Assembly (NCBI GenBank): GCA_964577055.1
Contig: CAZNWC010000004.1
Coordinates: 124,001 to 188,000 of the forward strand
Source: PNNG01 sp964577055
GTDB lineage: Bacteria; Bacteroidota; Bacteroidia; UBA7662
DNA length: 64,000 nt
Direction of reading: 5' to 3'
Shown: piece after piece, positions 18,833 to 26,889 of the stretch
How the letters are laid out: every line of letters begins with the position of its first letter
Numbering within the stretch: the stretch's first letter is position 1
Program-made: the position numbers and the translations under genes
Notes under the pieces: generated by a model
Seen by the model: the letters and a program-made list of their open reading frames with translations, nothing else
What the model was told of the DNA's origin: nothing
Database searches by the model: none

Positions 18833-19489
18833 ATGAAAAAAGCCTTTGAATATGCATTCTTGGCGGTGCTGGTGTTACACCTCGGCACCCATTTGTTTGG
18901 CTGGGCAGGCTTGCACGCCCCCACCAAAAGCTTGTTGATGCCCTTGTTGGCTGTTTGGTTTTACCTGCTCGCACAGCGTCCCTGGCAGGCTGGGGAGCGT
19001 TGGATGGCGGCCGGACTGGTACTTTCTTGGATAGGCGATGTGCTACTCATCAAAGGAAATGAGCCACTGTTTTTCATGACGGGTCTTGGTTCTTTTTTGC
19101 TCGCCCAGCTCAGTTATGCACAGGGTTTTGCAAAAATGCCAGGTAATCAACCCGGCTTGCTGCGCCAAAATCCGTTTTGGGCCTTGCCTGTATTGGCGGT
19201 GGCAGTGGGCATGTTGTGGTGGTTGTTCCCCGTCTTGGGCGATTTAAAGTTGCCAGTAACTATTTATGTGGGCGCCATCAGCCTGATGGTACTTTCGGCC
19301 TTGCACTTTGGCAACCAGCAGCCTGGCCGATTTTGGCTCGTGTTGGGCGCCTCCTGCTTCATGCTGAGCGATGCCCTTTTGGCCATTAACAAATTTGCAG
19401 CACCCATTCCGCTCGCTGGCTTTTGGATCATGCTGACGTATGGCGCTGCGCAGTATGGGTTGGTGCGGGGGTTTACAGAAAAGGTGTAG
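18833..19489 (+). CDS. Lysoplasmalogenase, YhhN/TMEM86 family
   Basis: 218 residues, eight predicted membrane helices, the usual size for YhhN family proteins. Diagnostic stretches are APTKSLLMPLLAVW near the N-terminus, SWIGDVLLI with the conserved Asp, GLGSFLLAQLSYAQGF, and near the C-terminus ASCFMLSDALLAINKF. Family members (TMEM86B in animals and some bacterial homologues) cleave the vinyl ether bond of lysoplasmalogens to an aldehyde and a glycerophospho-alcohol. The neighbouring desaturase/hydroxylase-family enzyme could act on the same lipids. The gene stands alone on its strand; its end faces hpt with a hairpin between them. Confidence 0.85.
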   Translation: MKKAFEYAFLAVLVLHLGTHLFGWAGLHAPTKSLLMPLLAVWFYLLAQRPWQAGERWMAAGLVLSWIGDVLLIKGNEPLFFMTGLGSFLLAQLSYAQGFAKMPGNQPGLLRQNPFWALPVLAVAVGMLWWLFPVLGDLKLPVTIYVGAISLMVLSALHFGNQQPGRFWLVLGASCFMLSDALLAINKFAAPIPLAGFWIMLTYGAAQYGLVRGFTEKV

Positions 19490-19496
19490 CTGTCAA

Positions 19497-19521
19497 AGGG
19501 GTAAGTTTGTTTCTTACCCCT
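19497..19521. terminator. Hairpin between convergent lysoplasmalogenase and hpt
   Basis: Perfect 9-bp stem AGGGGTAAG (19497-19505) with CTTACCCCT (19513-19521), loop of seven. It overlaps the hpt stop codon and follows the lysoplasmalogenase stop by seven bases. A T-run is missing on the plus side and only three T occur on the minus side, so termination strength is doubtful. Confidence 0.55.
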
Positions 19522-20053
19522 CCGCCAAATGATACAGCGTAGGCAAATTGCGGCCATGGCCATCGTAATCGAGGCCGTAACCGAGGAAAAAATGCTCGGG
19601 CACTTCCATGGCCACATAGTGTAGGTGCATGGGGTGCTGGTGGGCGGTGGGCTTGCTGAGCAAGGTGCAAATTTCAATGGCGGCAGGTTCACGGGCTTCG
19701 AGCGCTGCCAAAAGGGCCGCCAAGGTATTGCCGGTATCTACAATGTCTTCAATCACCACCACATGACGACCACGCAAACCTTCGTTTAAGCCAATCAATT
19801 CGCGGATGCTGCCACTCGAACGCATGCCGCTGTATGAGGCTAGCTTTACAAAGCTGATTTCACAGGGAATGGTCATGCGCCGGAAAATATCGGCGGCAAA
19901 CATAAAGGACCCGTTAAGCACAGCCAAAAAAACCGGGTCTTTGTCGGCCAACTCGCGGTTGAGGCGGTCAGCGAGCTGTGCTACCCGGGCCTGCAATTCG
20001 GCTTCGGGCAGGTAGGGCACAAAACGTTTGCCGTTGACTTCTACCGCACTCAT
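19514..20053 (-). CDS. hpt: Hypoxanthine phosphoribosyltransferase
   Basis: 179 residues, typical for bacterial Hpt. The PRPP-binding loop VVVIEDIVDTGNTLAALLA is intact, preceded by the flexible-loop region FVKLASYSGMRSSG and followed by the purine-binding C-terminal part (HFFLGYGLDYDGHGRNLPTL). It salvages hypoxanthine and guanine to IMP and GMP using PRPP. Its ATG overlaps the stop of the upstream glucosaminidase gene by four bases (ATGA), so it is translationally coupled as the last gene of a four-gene minus-strand unit. Another purine gene, guaB, lies 24 kb away. Confidence 0.96.
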   Translation of the reverse strand: MSAVEVNGKRFVPYLPEAELQARVAQLADRLNRELADKDPVFLAVLNGSFMFAADIFRRMTIPCEISFVKLASYSGMRSSGSIRELIGLNEGLRGRHVVVIEDIVDTGNTLAALLAALEAREPAAIEICTLLSKPTAHQHPMHLHYVAMEVPEHFFLGYGLDYDGHGRNLPTLYHLAEG

Positions 20054-21513
20054 TTCGAAACGATGAGTTCCATGCCCAGCTTGATAGCATCGGCCTCGCT
20101 CAAATTATTGAGGCTGCGCAACTCGGCCACGGTAAGTCCGTAACGGCGCGAAATGTTGAAGAGCGTATCGCCTTTCACCACCAAGTGCTTTTTAGGGCCC
20201 GTAGCAGCAGGCGCAGGCTGTTCATCGGTTGCGACTTTTTCGCCAGGTGTTTCCTTGGGTTTGGCAGGGGCAAGCGTAGGTTTGGTTTCGGGCGTGGGCT
20301 TTACTTCGGGTTTCGCGGCATCGGGTTTTGGTGTTGCAGCTGCCGTATCGCGCACCGGTTCCGTATCAGGCAGTTTGATGTCGAGTGCCGGCTTGCTTTC
20401 GTTCACCTCAGCCGCAATGGGCTTGGTTTTTTCAATCGGCGCTGCGTAGGCCGGACTGCTTTTTGTGGGTACAGTAACCGGCTTTTCAGGCTTTTTCATG
20501 GCAGCCTCGCGGCGATCACGTTCCGAACGGAGGGTTTCAATTTCGGCTAAGGTACGTACCTTGGGCTTGTCGGATCGTTTGTTGATGAGGTAGGCGGTTT
20601 CACCGGCTGCCAATTCTTCTGAAGGACGCAATTGGTTCTTGCGGCGAATGGCCGAGGTGCTGATGCCATATCGCTGGCTCAAATCGCGGATGCTTTCGTA
20701 TTCACCCACCACATGTTCTGCTACTTGGGCACGTTTGCGCTTCGCTTCGAGGTAAACCAATTCTCCCGGCGCAAAACGACCCTCCTCGGGCAAATCGTTG
20801 TACTTCAAAATTTGGTAAGGATAAAGGCCATACTCCTCAGCAATGCTCATGGGTGAATCACCGGCTTTGGCACATACCACTTTCACTTTGTTGATTTTGA
20901 AAACGCCTTCTTGACACGGAACCGTGCTGGTCGCTGGTGCTGCAGCTACTTCTTTCTTGGGCTCAGGTTTTGCCTCCTGTCCCCGCATGGCCGCGAGCTG
21001 TGTAGGATTGATGAGGTCGAATTGCGCCAGCGATAACTCTTCGATCTGCTTGATGAGCAAAGGGGCGTAATTGGGGTTGGTGGCATATCCTGCTGCTTTT
21101 AAACCCGTTGCCCAGCCCTTGTAGTCGGTGATGTCGAGTTTGAAAAGGTCGGCATACCGTGGGCGCGACTTCAAAAAAGCGGCATGGTCGAGGTAACTCT
21201 CAAGCACTGTGGCATACTTGCGGAAACACTCGTCTTTTTCGTCATCGTCCATGGTGTAGGTTGGGCCCGTCCACTCCTTGTGGCATTTGATGCCGAAATG
21301 GTTGTTGGCTTCGATGGCCAACGGACTTTGACCCACGCCCGATTCCAGGAGTCCTTGTGCCAAGGTAATGCTTGCGGGCACACCGGTGCGGTGCATATTT
21401 TCAACGGCCAGCCATTTGTATTGTTCTACATACGCCTTTTTGAGCTCACTGCCTTGGGCAAACAAGCTGGTTTTCATCAAAAGGAACAAAAGGAGGGTGG
21501 TTAAAATGCGCAT
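20050..21513 (-). CDS. Glucosaminidase-LysM peptidoglycan hydrolase
   Basis: 487 residues. After a signal peptide (ILTTLLLFLLMKTSLFAQ), residues about 25-165 form a mannosyl-glycoprotein endo-beta-N-acetylglucosaminidase-like domain with the catalytic-region glutamate in ITLAQGLLESGVGQSPLA and the conserved NNHFGIKC and KAAGYATNPNYA segments. Two LysM-like modules follow (AGDSPMSIAEEYGL, EYESIRDLSQRYGI), then a Pro/Lys/Glu-rich linker at about 320-435, and a strong C-terminal LysM (VVKGDTLFNISRRYGLTVAEL). It should cleave glycan strands of the cell wall in the periplasm while LysM holds it to peptidoglycan. It lies between an O-methyltransferase gene and hpt. Confidence 0.93.
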   Translation of the reverse strand: MRILTTLLLFLLMKTSLFAQGSELKKAYVEQYKWLAVENMHRTGVPASITLAQGLLESGVGQSPLAIEANNHFGIKCHKEWTGPTYTMDDDEKDECFRKYATVLESYLDHAAFLKSRPRYADLFKLDITDYKGWATGLKAAGYATNPNYAPLLIKQIEELSLAQFDLINPTQLAAMRGQEAKPEPKKEVAAAPATSTVPCQEGVFKINKVKVVCAKAGDSPMSIAEEYGLYPYQILKYNDLPEEGRFAPGELVYLEAKRKRAQVAEHVVGEYESIRDLSQRYGISTSAIRRKNQLRPSEELAAGETAYLINKRSDKPKVRTLAEIETLRSERDRREAAMKKPEKPVTVPTKSSPAYAAPIEKTKPIAAEVNESKPALDIKLPDTEPVRDTAAATPKPDAAKPEVKPTPETKPTLAPAKPKETPGEKVATDEQPAPAATGPKKHLVVKGDTLFNISRRYGLTVAELRSLNNLSEADAIKLGMELIVSK

Positions 21514-21521
21514 TTTGCTTG

Positions 21522-22160
21522 TCAGTTTTTGCGGATGAGGGTGATGCCGTCGCGAACCGAGAGGATGAGTTGCGTCACCCGCGGATCAGCGGCAATTTTT
21601 TGGTTAAAGGCCTTGAGGGCCTCGGTGTCTTTGTCGCCTGTACCGGCTTCGGCTACTTTGCCGCTCCACAGCACATTGTCGACCAAGATGAACCCGCCTT
21701 GCGGTACCCGGTCGAATACCAGGTCGTAGTACAATGCGTAATTGATCTTGTCGGCATCGATGAACACCATGTCAAAAATACCGCTCAGGCTTGGAATAAT
21801 ATCGGCGGCAGCACCAAAATATTGTCGGATGCGGCTTTCCATGCCGCTGAGGGCATAATATTTTGTGGTGATGTCTTCGAGCTCCCGGTTGATGTCGATG
21901 GTGTGCAAGGTACCTCCTTCGGCCAACCCTTTCGCCAAACAAATGGCCGAATAACCGGTGAAAGTGCCGATTTCGAGGATTTGTTTGGGACGCAACAGGC
22001 TGCTAAGCAGTTCCAACAACAGGCCTTGCTGGTGCCCCGATACCATTTGCGGCAACAAGTGCTTGAGGTGGGTTTCGCGGTTCAGCGCTGCCAAAATAGG
22101 ATCTTCTGACGTGCTGTGCTGTTCGATGTACTGGGTGAGGTGGGCAGGGAAAAAATCCAT
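21522..22160 (-). CDS. Class I SAM-dependent O-methyltransferase
   Basis: 212 residues from the ATG at 22160, just after the stop of the M16 peptidase gene. It matches the catechol/caffeoyl-CoA O-methyltransferase family: QILEIGTFTGYSAICLAKGL binds SAM, HTIDINRELEDI is motif II, and FDMVFIDADKINY supplies the metal-binding acidic residues, with ILVDNVLWSGKV completing the metal site. These Bacteroidota enzymes are cytosolic and metal dependent; the small-molecule acceptor is unknown. Confidence 0.92.
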   Translation of the reverse strand: MDFFPAHLTQYIEQHSTSEDPILAALNRETHLKHLLPQMVSGHQQGLLLELLSSLLRPKQILEIGTFTGYSAICLAKGLAEGGTLHTIDINRELEDITTKYYALSGMESRIRQYFGAAADIIPSLSGIFDMVFIDADKINYALYYDLVFDRVPQGGFILVDNVLWSGKVAEAGTGDKDTEALKAFNQKIAADPRVTQLILSVRDGITLIRKN

Positions 22161-22161
22161 A

Positions 22162-23385
22162 TCAACGGGGTAAATACACAAATGAACTGAGTTGGTCGGG
22201 CGCGAATACCTGGCGGGCCAAATCAACGAGGTCGTTGCCGCTGAGGGCTTCTACACGCGCAATGATGTCGGCAAGGGGCTCAACGCGCCCATGGTCGTGC
22301 AGGCTGTGGCCGAGAGCGAGCATGAGTCCCGATCGGTTTTCTTCGGCCATGAGCAAGCGACTGATGAACTGCTGCTTGGCAAGGTGCAGCTGCATACCGC
22401 CGATACCTTTTTGCAATTTTTGCAGCTCGGCATCGACCAACTGCCGCACCCGCGGCAACTTGCGCGCATCGGTGCTGAAGTAGATGTAAAAAATGCCGGT
22501 ATCGGAATAGGGTGCGTAATTCGACTCGATGCCATATACCAAGCCGTTGCGCTCGCGGATGCTCATATTCAAGCGCGAATTCATGCTTTCACCCCCCAAT
22601 AAATTGTTGAGCACGAGCATGCCCAAGCGGCGTTCGTCGGTAGCGGCAAAGGCACGGTTGCCCAACACCATGTAAGCGGTATTGCTGGGCTTTTCGAGTT
22701 TTTTGCGAAAAGGAACGTATGCTGGAACCGGACTGCGTCCTTGTATTTTTCCGTCAACTGGACGGTTGAACATAGGTAACAATCGACGTTCGAATTGCTT
22801 CCAGCTCATGGGGCCAACATAGCTCAAAACGGTATTGTTGGCGTGGTAGTGTTTGGCCTTGAAATCGAGCAGACTTTGACGCGTAAAACTTTGCAAACTA
22901 GCTTCAGTACCCAAAATCGGCCTACCAAGGGGATGGCCGGCAAACAGGGCCTCCTCAAAATCATCGAGGATGCTTTCGTCGTGTTCGTCGGCATACATGC
23001 GAATTTCTTCCAGCACCACCTCACGCTCGCGGTTGAGTTCGCGCTCCGGAAAGCTGGCTTCGAAGTAAATGTCGGCCAGCAGCTCGAGGGCCCTTGTGGC
23101 GTGCAGCTGCCTGAAGCTGGCGTGCAAACAGGTGCGCTCGCGGGTGGTATAGGCATTCAGCTCACCCCCCACCGCATCGAGCCGCGAAATCACATGGTAG
23201 GCCTTGCGCTTGCGCGTGCCTTTGAAGAGCATATGCTCAAAAAAGTGCGCCAAACCCCATTCGTGGGCCGCCTCGTCGCGACACCCGGCGTTGATCACCA
23301 AGCCGGCATGTGCAATTTCGGTAGCAGGAACCTGCTTAAAAACCAATTGCATGCCGTTGGGCAAGGTAAGGTGGAGGTGGTCCAT
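22162..23385 (-). CDS. M16 family zinc metallopeptidase
   Basis: 407 residues from the ATG at 23385. The inverted zinc motif HxxEH is present as HFFEH (residues 47-51), and the third ligand is a glutamate in REVVLEEIRMYADEHDES (about residue 126-127). The C-terminal half has the M16 substrate-binding module, including the conserved Arg/Tyr region (NMSIRERNGLVYGIESNYAPY). Such one-chain processing-peptidase-like enzymes degrade or trim unfolded peptides. There is no obvious signal peptide. It is the first gene of a minus operon with the O-methyltransferase (one base between them), glucosaminidase and hpt. Confidence 0.94.
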   Translation of the reverse strand: MDHLHLTLPNGMQLVFKQVPATEIAHAGLVINAGCRDEAAHEWGLAHFFEHMLFKGTRKRKAYHVISRLDAVGGELNAYTTRERTCLHASFRQLHATRALELLADIYFEASFPERELNREREVVLEEIRMYADEHDESILDDFEEALFAGHPLGRPILGTEASLQSFTRQSLLDFKAKHYHANNTVLSYVGPMSWKQFERRLLPMFNRPVDGKIQGRSPVPAYVPFRKKLEKPSNTAYMVLGNRAFAATDERRLGMLVLNNLLGGESMNSRLNMSIRERNGLVYGIESNYAPYSDTGIFYIYFSTDARKLPRVRQLVDAELQKLQKGIGGMQLHLAKQQFISRLLMAEENRSGLMLALGHSLHDHGRVEPLADIIARVEALSGNDLVDLARQVFAPDQLSSFVYLPR

Positions 23386-23391
23386 AAGCTG

Positions 23392-23399
23392 CAAAGATA
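23392..23399 (-). promoter_or_regulatory. -7 box of the M16 peptidase operon
   Basis: Minus-strand TATCTTTG, matching TAnnTTTG, with only six bases to the ATG at 23385. The transcript would start within a few bases of the start codon. Confidence 0.6.
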
Positions 23400-23473
23400 G
23401 GCATTGACAAAGCGCGCTCGGCGTTTTCGATCGACAGTCAACCGATCCCCGTCGTCGGTTCTCCCGTTTCCAC

Positions 23474-23481
23474 TATCTTTG
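23474..23481 (+). promoter_or_regulatory. -7 box of the SAM methyltransferase gene
   Basis: TATCTTTG followed by CCCC and the ATG at 23486. The spacing of four bases predicts a leaderless mRNA. It diverges from the M16 peptidase promoter across a 75-base gap. Confidence 0.6.
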
Positions 23482-23485
23482 CCCC

Positions 23486-24325
23486 ATGCGTTTTGCCCGC
23501 CAACTGTACTACAAACTCAGTCCCGAAAACCGCCTCCGTGCCCGTCGCTTGTTTTACCTGCCCGTGGATGTGTGGGAAAAGGCCACCGGCAAACGCCCGG
23601 CTTTGAGTCCGCCCAGGGGCATGATTTTCGTCGGTTCGGGCGATTTTGCCCAGCAAGGGCGCCTTTTGCTCGATCAGCTGGTGCGGCTCGGACAGCTGCA
23701 ACCACACGATCATGTATTAGATGTAGGCTCAGGAATTGGTCGCGTGGCTGCACCACTCACGGGCTACCTTGGGCTGGACGGCAGCTACGAAGGCTTCGAC
23801 ATTGTAAAAACAGGGGTGCAATGGTGCAACAAACACATCGCGGCGCGATATCCCAACTTCAGGTTTCTGCACATCGACCTCAAAAACGATCTCTACAACC
23901 TGCGCACCGAACAGGAGGCCAAAGGATTTATTTTTCCTTACGACGACGAACGCTTCGACCTCGTTTTCCTTTTTTCGGTTTTCACCCACATGATGCCCGA
24001 AGATGTGGCCCAATACCTCCGCCAAATTGCCCGGGTATTGAAGCCCGGCGGTCGCTGCTTGGCCACTTTTTTCATCCTGAACCCCGAAAGCAAGGCCGGA
24101 ATGATGCGCTACAACGGACTCCAATTCGTACACGATCATGGCCATTATGCCCTCATCGATCCCGAAGTAAAAGAAGCCAACATTGCTTTCGAGCAGGCGT
24201 GGTTGGAGAAAAGCATCCGGCAAGCGGGGCTGGAGATTGCGGGCAGTTGGCCGGGTTATTGGCCGGGGCGCGATAAAAAAGCCTCGGAAGGCTTTCAAGA
24301 CACCTTATTGCTGCGCAAACCATGA
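23486..24325 (+). CDS. Class I SAM-dependent methyltransferase
   Basis: 279 residues. An N-terminal basic helix region is followed by a Rossmann methyltransferase domain: DHVLDVGSGIGRVAAPL is motif I, YEGFDIVKTGVQWC motif II, RFDLVFLFSVFTHMMPEDVA motif IV and ARVLKPGGRCLATF motif VI. It resembles the methyltransferase type 11/25 families; the substrate is unknown. The stop overlaps the next gene (trmH-like) by four bases, so the two are cotranslated, which fits but does not prove a role in RNA or ribosome modification. Confidence 0.9.
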   Translation: MRFARQLYYKLSPENRLRARRLFYLPVDVWEKATGKRPALSPPRGMIFVGSGDFAQQGRLLLDQLVRLGQLQPHDHVLDVGSGIGRVAAPLTGYLGLDGSYEGFDIVKTGVQWCNKHIAARYPNFRFLHIDLKNDLYNLRTEQEAKGFIFPYDDERFDLVFLFSVFTHMMPEDVAQYLRQIARVLKPGGRCLATFFILNPESKAGMMRYNGLQFVHDHGHYALIDPEVKEANIAFEQAWLEKSIRQAGLEIAGSWPGYWPGRDKKASEGFQDTLLLRKP

Positions 24326-25002
24326 GTGAACAGCAGGAGTTGCTGCAGCGCATTGCCTTCTTAGAGCAGCATATTTCGGCCCATCGGCTACAAAAAATCA
24401 AAAACGTACTCGCCCAGCGTACCCGCCACCTCACCGTGGTGCTCGAGAACCTGTATCACCCCGAAAACGGCAATGCCGTGATGCGTTCGGTTGAATGTTT
24501 TGGGCTGCAGGAGATGCATGTGGTACAGGAAAAATACGACTGGAAATACAGCCTTAAGATTGCCAGAGGAGCCGCGCAGTGGACCGATGTGCACGCTTTT
24601 GGCAAGGAAAATGGCGGTGCTGCTGCCTGCTATCAGCAATTGCGTGAGCGCGGATACCAGTTGGTAGCTACCGACCCACAACCGGGTAGTTTTACAGCCA
24701 ACAACCTCGACATTCGCCAGCCTGTGGCCCTCATTTTTGGGACCGAAAGCACCGGTGTGGCCCCCGAAACCCTTGCACTGGCCGATGCACGCATTCACAT
24801 CCCCATGGTGGGCTTTACCGAAAGCTTCAACATCAGTGTAAGTGCGGGCATTTTGCTCGCCCAATTGCGGCAACGTCTTGAAAAGGAAGTGGAAGATTGG
24901 CAGTTGTCAGATGCCGATCAAACAACCTTGTATGCCGACTGGCTGACCAAATCGGTTCGCCATGCCGATGCGCTGTTGCGGGCGTATGAAAAAAGGGGCT
25001 GA
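24322..25002 (+). CDS. trmH: TrmH/SpoU family RNA 2'-O-ribose methyltransferase
   Basis: 226 residues. The SPOUT knot motifs are clear: ENLYHPENGNAVMRSVECFG (motif 1 with the catalytic Asn-x-x-x-x-Arg), PVALIFGTESTGVAPETL (motif 2) and IPMVGFTESFNISVSAGILL (motif 3). The protein has short N- and C-terminal extensions like tRNA (guanosine-18) 2'-O-methyltransferase TrmH, which methylates the D-loop G18. A role on rRNA cannot be excluded from sequence. It ends 308 bases before the convergent GNAT-like gene. Confidence 0.88.
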   Translation: MSEQQELLQRIAFLEQHISAHRLQKIKNVLAQRTRHLTVVLENLYHPENGNAVMRSVECFGLQEMHVVQEKYDWKYSLKIARGAAQWTDVHAFGKENGGAAACYQQLRERGYQLVATDPQPGSFTANNLDIRQPVALIFGTESTGVAPETLALADARIHIPMVGFTESFNISVSAGILLAQLRQRLEKEVEDWQLSDADQTTLYADWLTKSVRHADALLRAYEKRG

Positions 25003-25015
25003 GACCGGGCCCGCT

Positions 25016-25037
25016 AAGTTCAAGGTTCAAAGTTCAA
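25016..25037 (+). repeat. Short TTCAA direct repeat
   Basis: Three GTTCAA units in a row (AAGTTCAAGGTTCAAAGTTCAA) just after trmH. It is a simple short repeat; no further copy was noticed in the window. The remaining part of the 308-base gap 25003-25311 between two convergent genes shows no gene, terminator with a T-run or RNA signature. Confidence 0.6.
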
Positions 25038-25311
25038 CAGGTGGATTGGGGTAAATCAATGGTTTTCGGTCAACCGATAAATCGAATGGAAAAAACCAGC
25101 AATTCACCTGGCCCAGCAGGTCAATAGGTGGGCATCATCAGCGTATATCGCCACCAGCATGTTCAAAGATTGGCAATGACAGCGTTTGTTCGGCAGCGAC
25201 AGATCACTCCTTTAATTGCAAGTCCTCACGGCCGTTTTGCCCCACAGAACCTGCGTCATGTCCAAAACCGCATCTGTTTTCATCCTTCCGCCTCCTTCCC
25301 AGCCCCGCTCC

Positions 25312-26376
25312 CTACGTCAAATCGTGCGCCGATACGTAGGCTGGCTTGCTGCGCAGGGCCGCTTCCATGGCCGGACTAAAATTCCAAGTACGCATCAAAA
25401 TATCGGCTTTCACCACCTTGTTCAAGCGGCCAATGATGCCTGGTTTTACATGTTTTTGCACCGCATCAAGTACACGCGAGTCGGCATCGTCCCAAAAAAT
25501 GCTTACATGAAGTCCCAAACGGGCCGCGCAACTCGCGAATAAATCCTCGAGCAGGTGTTCATAGCCCGGTGTAAACCAAACGCCCTCCATGGCTGCATAA
25601 CTCAGTTTGTTTTTGGGAAATAATTTTTTGAGGAAAGGCAAATAAGGAAACATGTTTTTGACGAACCAGCCCTCAATGCCCGGAATCTCCACGATTTCCC
25701 AATCGCATTGAAATACCAAACCTCCCACCACGGGTTCGTCCTGCTCATTGGTAATAACGTAATAGGTACCATGGCCAAAAAGCTCGTCGCTGAAGAAGAA
25801 ATGATAGCCGGCATAAAACACCTCTAATTTTACTTGCAAATCGCGCCTTTCACTGAGTTGTAAGGCCCTGAAACGGGGGTGCAAGGCAGGCGATAAACGC
25901 GAGCTGATGTGGGTGCCCAATTGCCGATAGGCCTGCAAGCCAAAGGATGCACAAAGTTGTTGTGATGGGGTGTTTTCGGCTTCTACATAAGCAAATAGCA
26001 CCCGCGGGAGGGTGTGATGCGGTTTGGGTGCGGTAGCCAATTCAGCTGCCAACAAATGCCGCAATTGATTGTGCTTTTGTTCTGCTGGTCGTGTTTTGCT
26101 GTTTTGAGGTCCGGCCGGCACACTCAAGTAGCGTACATATGCTGTGCTTACCCTTTGTCCCCCTACCCCACAGGTACGTTCCAACATCGCTGCATTGCCC
26201 AGCAATTTGCCGTTTTTTTCGAGCAGTAACCAGCGCGTATGGGGCAATTTTGCACACTTTTCGGCTGCGTCGAGTTGGCGGTAACGCAAATTGCCGGGCA
26301 AACCATAAATGGTTTGACGCAGCACTTCGGCCACATCGGAGCGCATGCTTTGGGTGCTGTAAACGCGAAGAGACAT
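25312..26376 (-). CDS. GNAT-like N-acetyltransferase family protein
   Basis: 354 residues. The first 165 residues look like a GNAT fold (WLLLEKNGKLLGNAAMLER as strand 2-4, YVRYLSVPAG as the central strand before the CoA loop, LFAYVEAENTPSQQLCASFGLQAY as the C-terminal strands). The second half continues with another mixed fold containing YVITNEQDEPVVGGLVFQCD, again like a GNAT strand pair, so this may be a two-domain acetyltransferase. The typical Arg-x-x-Gly-x-Gly CoA loop is not clearly preserved in the first domain. Function unknown; it stands alone on its strand. Confidence 0.7.
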   Translation of the reverse strand: MSLRVYSTQSMRSDVAEVLRQTIYGLPGNLRYRQLDAAEKCAKLPHTRWLLLEKNGKLLGNAAMLERTCGVGGQRVSTAYVRYLSVPAGPQNSKTRPAEQKHNQLRHLLAAELATAPKPHHTLPRVLFAYVEAENTPSQQLCASFGLQAYRQLGTHISSRLSPALHPRFRALQLSERRDLQVKLEVFYAGYHFFFSDELFGHGTYYVITNEQDEPVVGGLVFQCDWEIVEIPGIEGWFVKNMFPYLPFLKKLFPKNKLSYAAMEGVWFTPGYEHLLEDLFASCAARLGLHVSIFWDDADSRVLDAVQKHVKPGIIGRLNKVVKADILMRTWNFSPAMEAALRSKPAYVSAHDLT

Positions 26377-26410
26377 AACAGGGTTAGCTACCGCAATGTT
26401 AATTAAAATT

Positions 26411-26525
26411 CGGGATTGTAAATGCCTGCGGCTGTTGATGGCCTGAAGGCCTGTTAACGCCTGCGGCTGGTTATGAAGCTTCGTTTCTGTATAGTGCCTT
26501 ACGGCTGGGGCGGCATTTACCCTAT
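26411..26525. repeat. Small intergenic element with inverted ends
   Basis: GTAAATGCC at 26418-26426 is matched by its reverse complement GGCATTTAC at 26512-26520. Between them are three related words GCCTGCGGCTG, GCCTGCGGCTG and GCCTTACGGCTG and a GGCCTGAAGGCC palindrome. It looks like a degenerate repeat element of about 100 bp; no coding content. Confidence 0.5.
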
Positions 26526-26630
26526 GCGCGCTTCAAATAAACTGCTTGGCTTGTGGGGGAATATACTTCCTTCGTCCCAGCCTTTTTCATCGGTGCTGAA
26601 CTTCTCGTTGAACAAGGTGTGCCTGCTTAA

Positions 26631-26872
26631 AAGCGAGTGAAACAAGCGCTCTATGAGTGAGCGCAGCGAACGCTCTAAACAGCGAGCGCAGCGAGCGGTC
26701 TATCAATGAGCGAAGCGAATGGTCTAAACAGCGAGCGCAGCGAGCGGTCTCCCAATGAGCGCAGCGAATGGTCTTAGCAGCGAACGCAGTGAGCGGTCTC
26801 TAAGCAAGCGCAGCGAGCGGTCTCTAAGCGAGTAAACGAGCGTTCTAAAAAGCGAGCGCAGCGAGTTATCTT
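26631..26872 (+). repeat. Tandem array of ten 24-25 bp units
   Basis: About ten units with consensus AGCGAGCGCAGCGAGCGGTC followed by T and three to four variable bases. Units alternate in the first bases (AGCGAGCG or ATGAGCGA) and in the centre (GCGAGCGG or GCGAATGG). The last unit runs into the ettA promoter (TTATCTTTGCGC). Each unit contains the near-palindrome CGAGCGCAGCGAG, so the transcript or single strand could fold repeatedly. Read as protein it would be Ser-Glu-Arg rich, but stop codons break every frame, so it is not coding. Together with the inverted-end element this fills the 513-base gap 26377-26889. Confidence 0.9.
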
Positions 26873-26874
26873 TG
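26867..26874 (+). promoter_or_regulatory. -7 box of ettA
   Basis: TATCTTTG fits TAnnTTTG and lies 15 bases before the ettA ATG. It is embedded in the end of the tandem repeat array, so the -33 region of this promoter consists of repeat units. Confidence 0.65.
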
Positions 26875-26889
26875 CGCAAAACAAGCAGC

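Noticed and set aside
23404..24276. 290-codon plus-strand frame overlapping the SAM methyltransferase
   Set aside because: The overlapping frame with methyltransferase motifs and a -7 box is clearly the gene; this one is Arg/Pro/His-rich noise.
26654..26790. Short peptides rich in Ser-Glu-Arg coded by the tandem array
   Set aside because: ATG occurs by chance in the unit and all frames hit stop codons after about 20 residues; unit length of 24 and 25 breaks the frame.
26631..26872. CRISPR array
   Set aside because: The units are directly adjacent with no unique spacers of constant size, and no cas genes occur.
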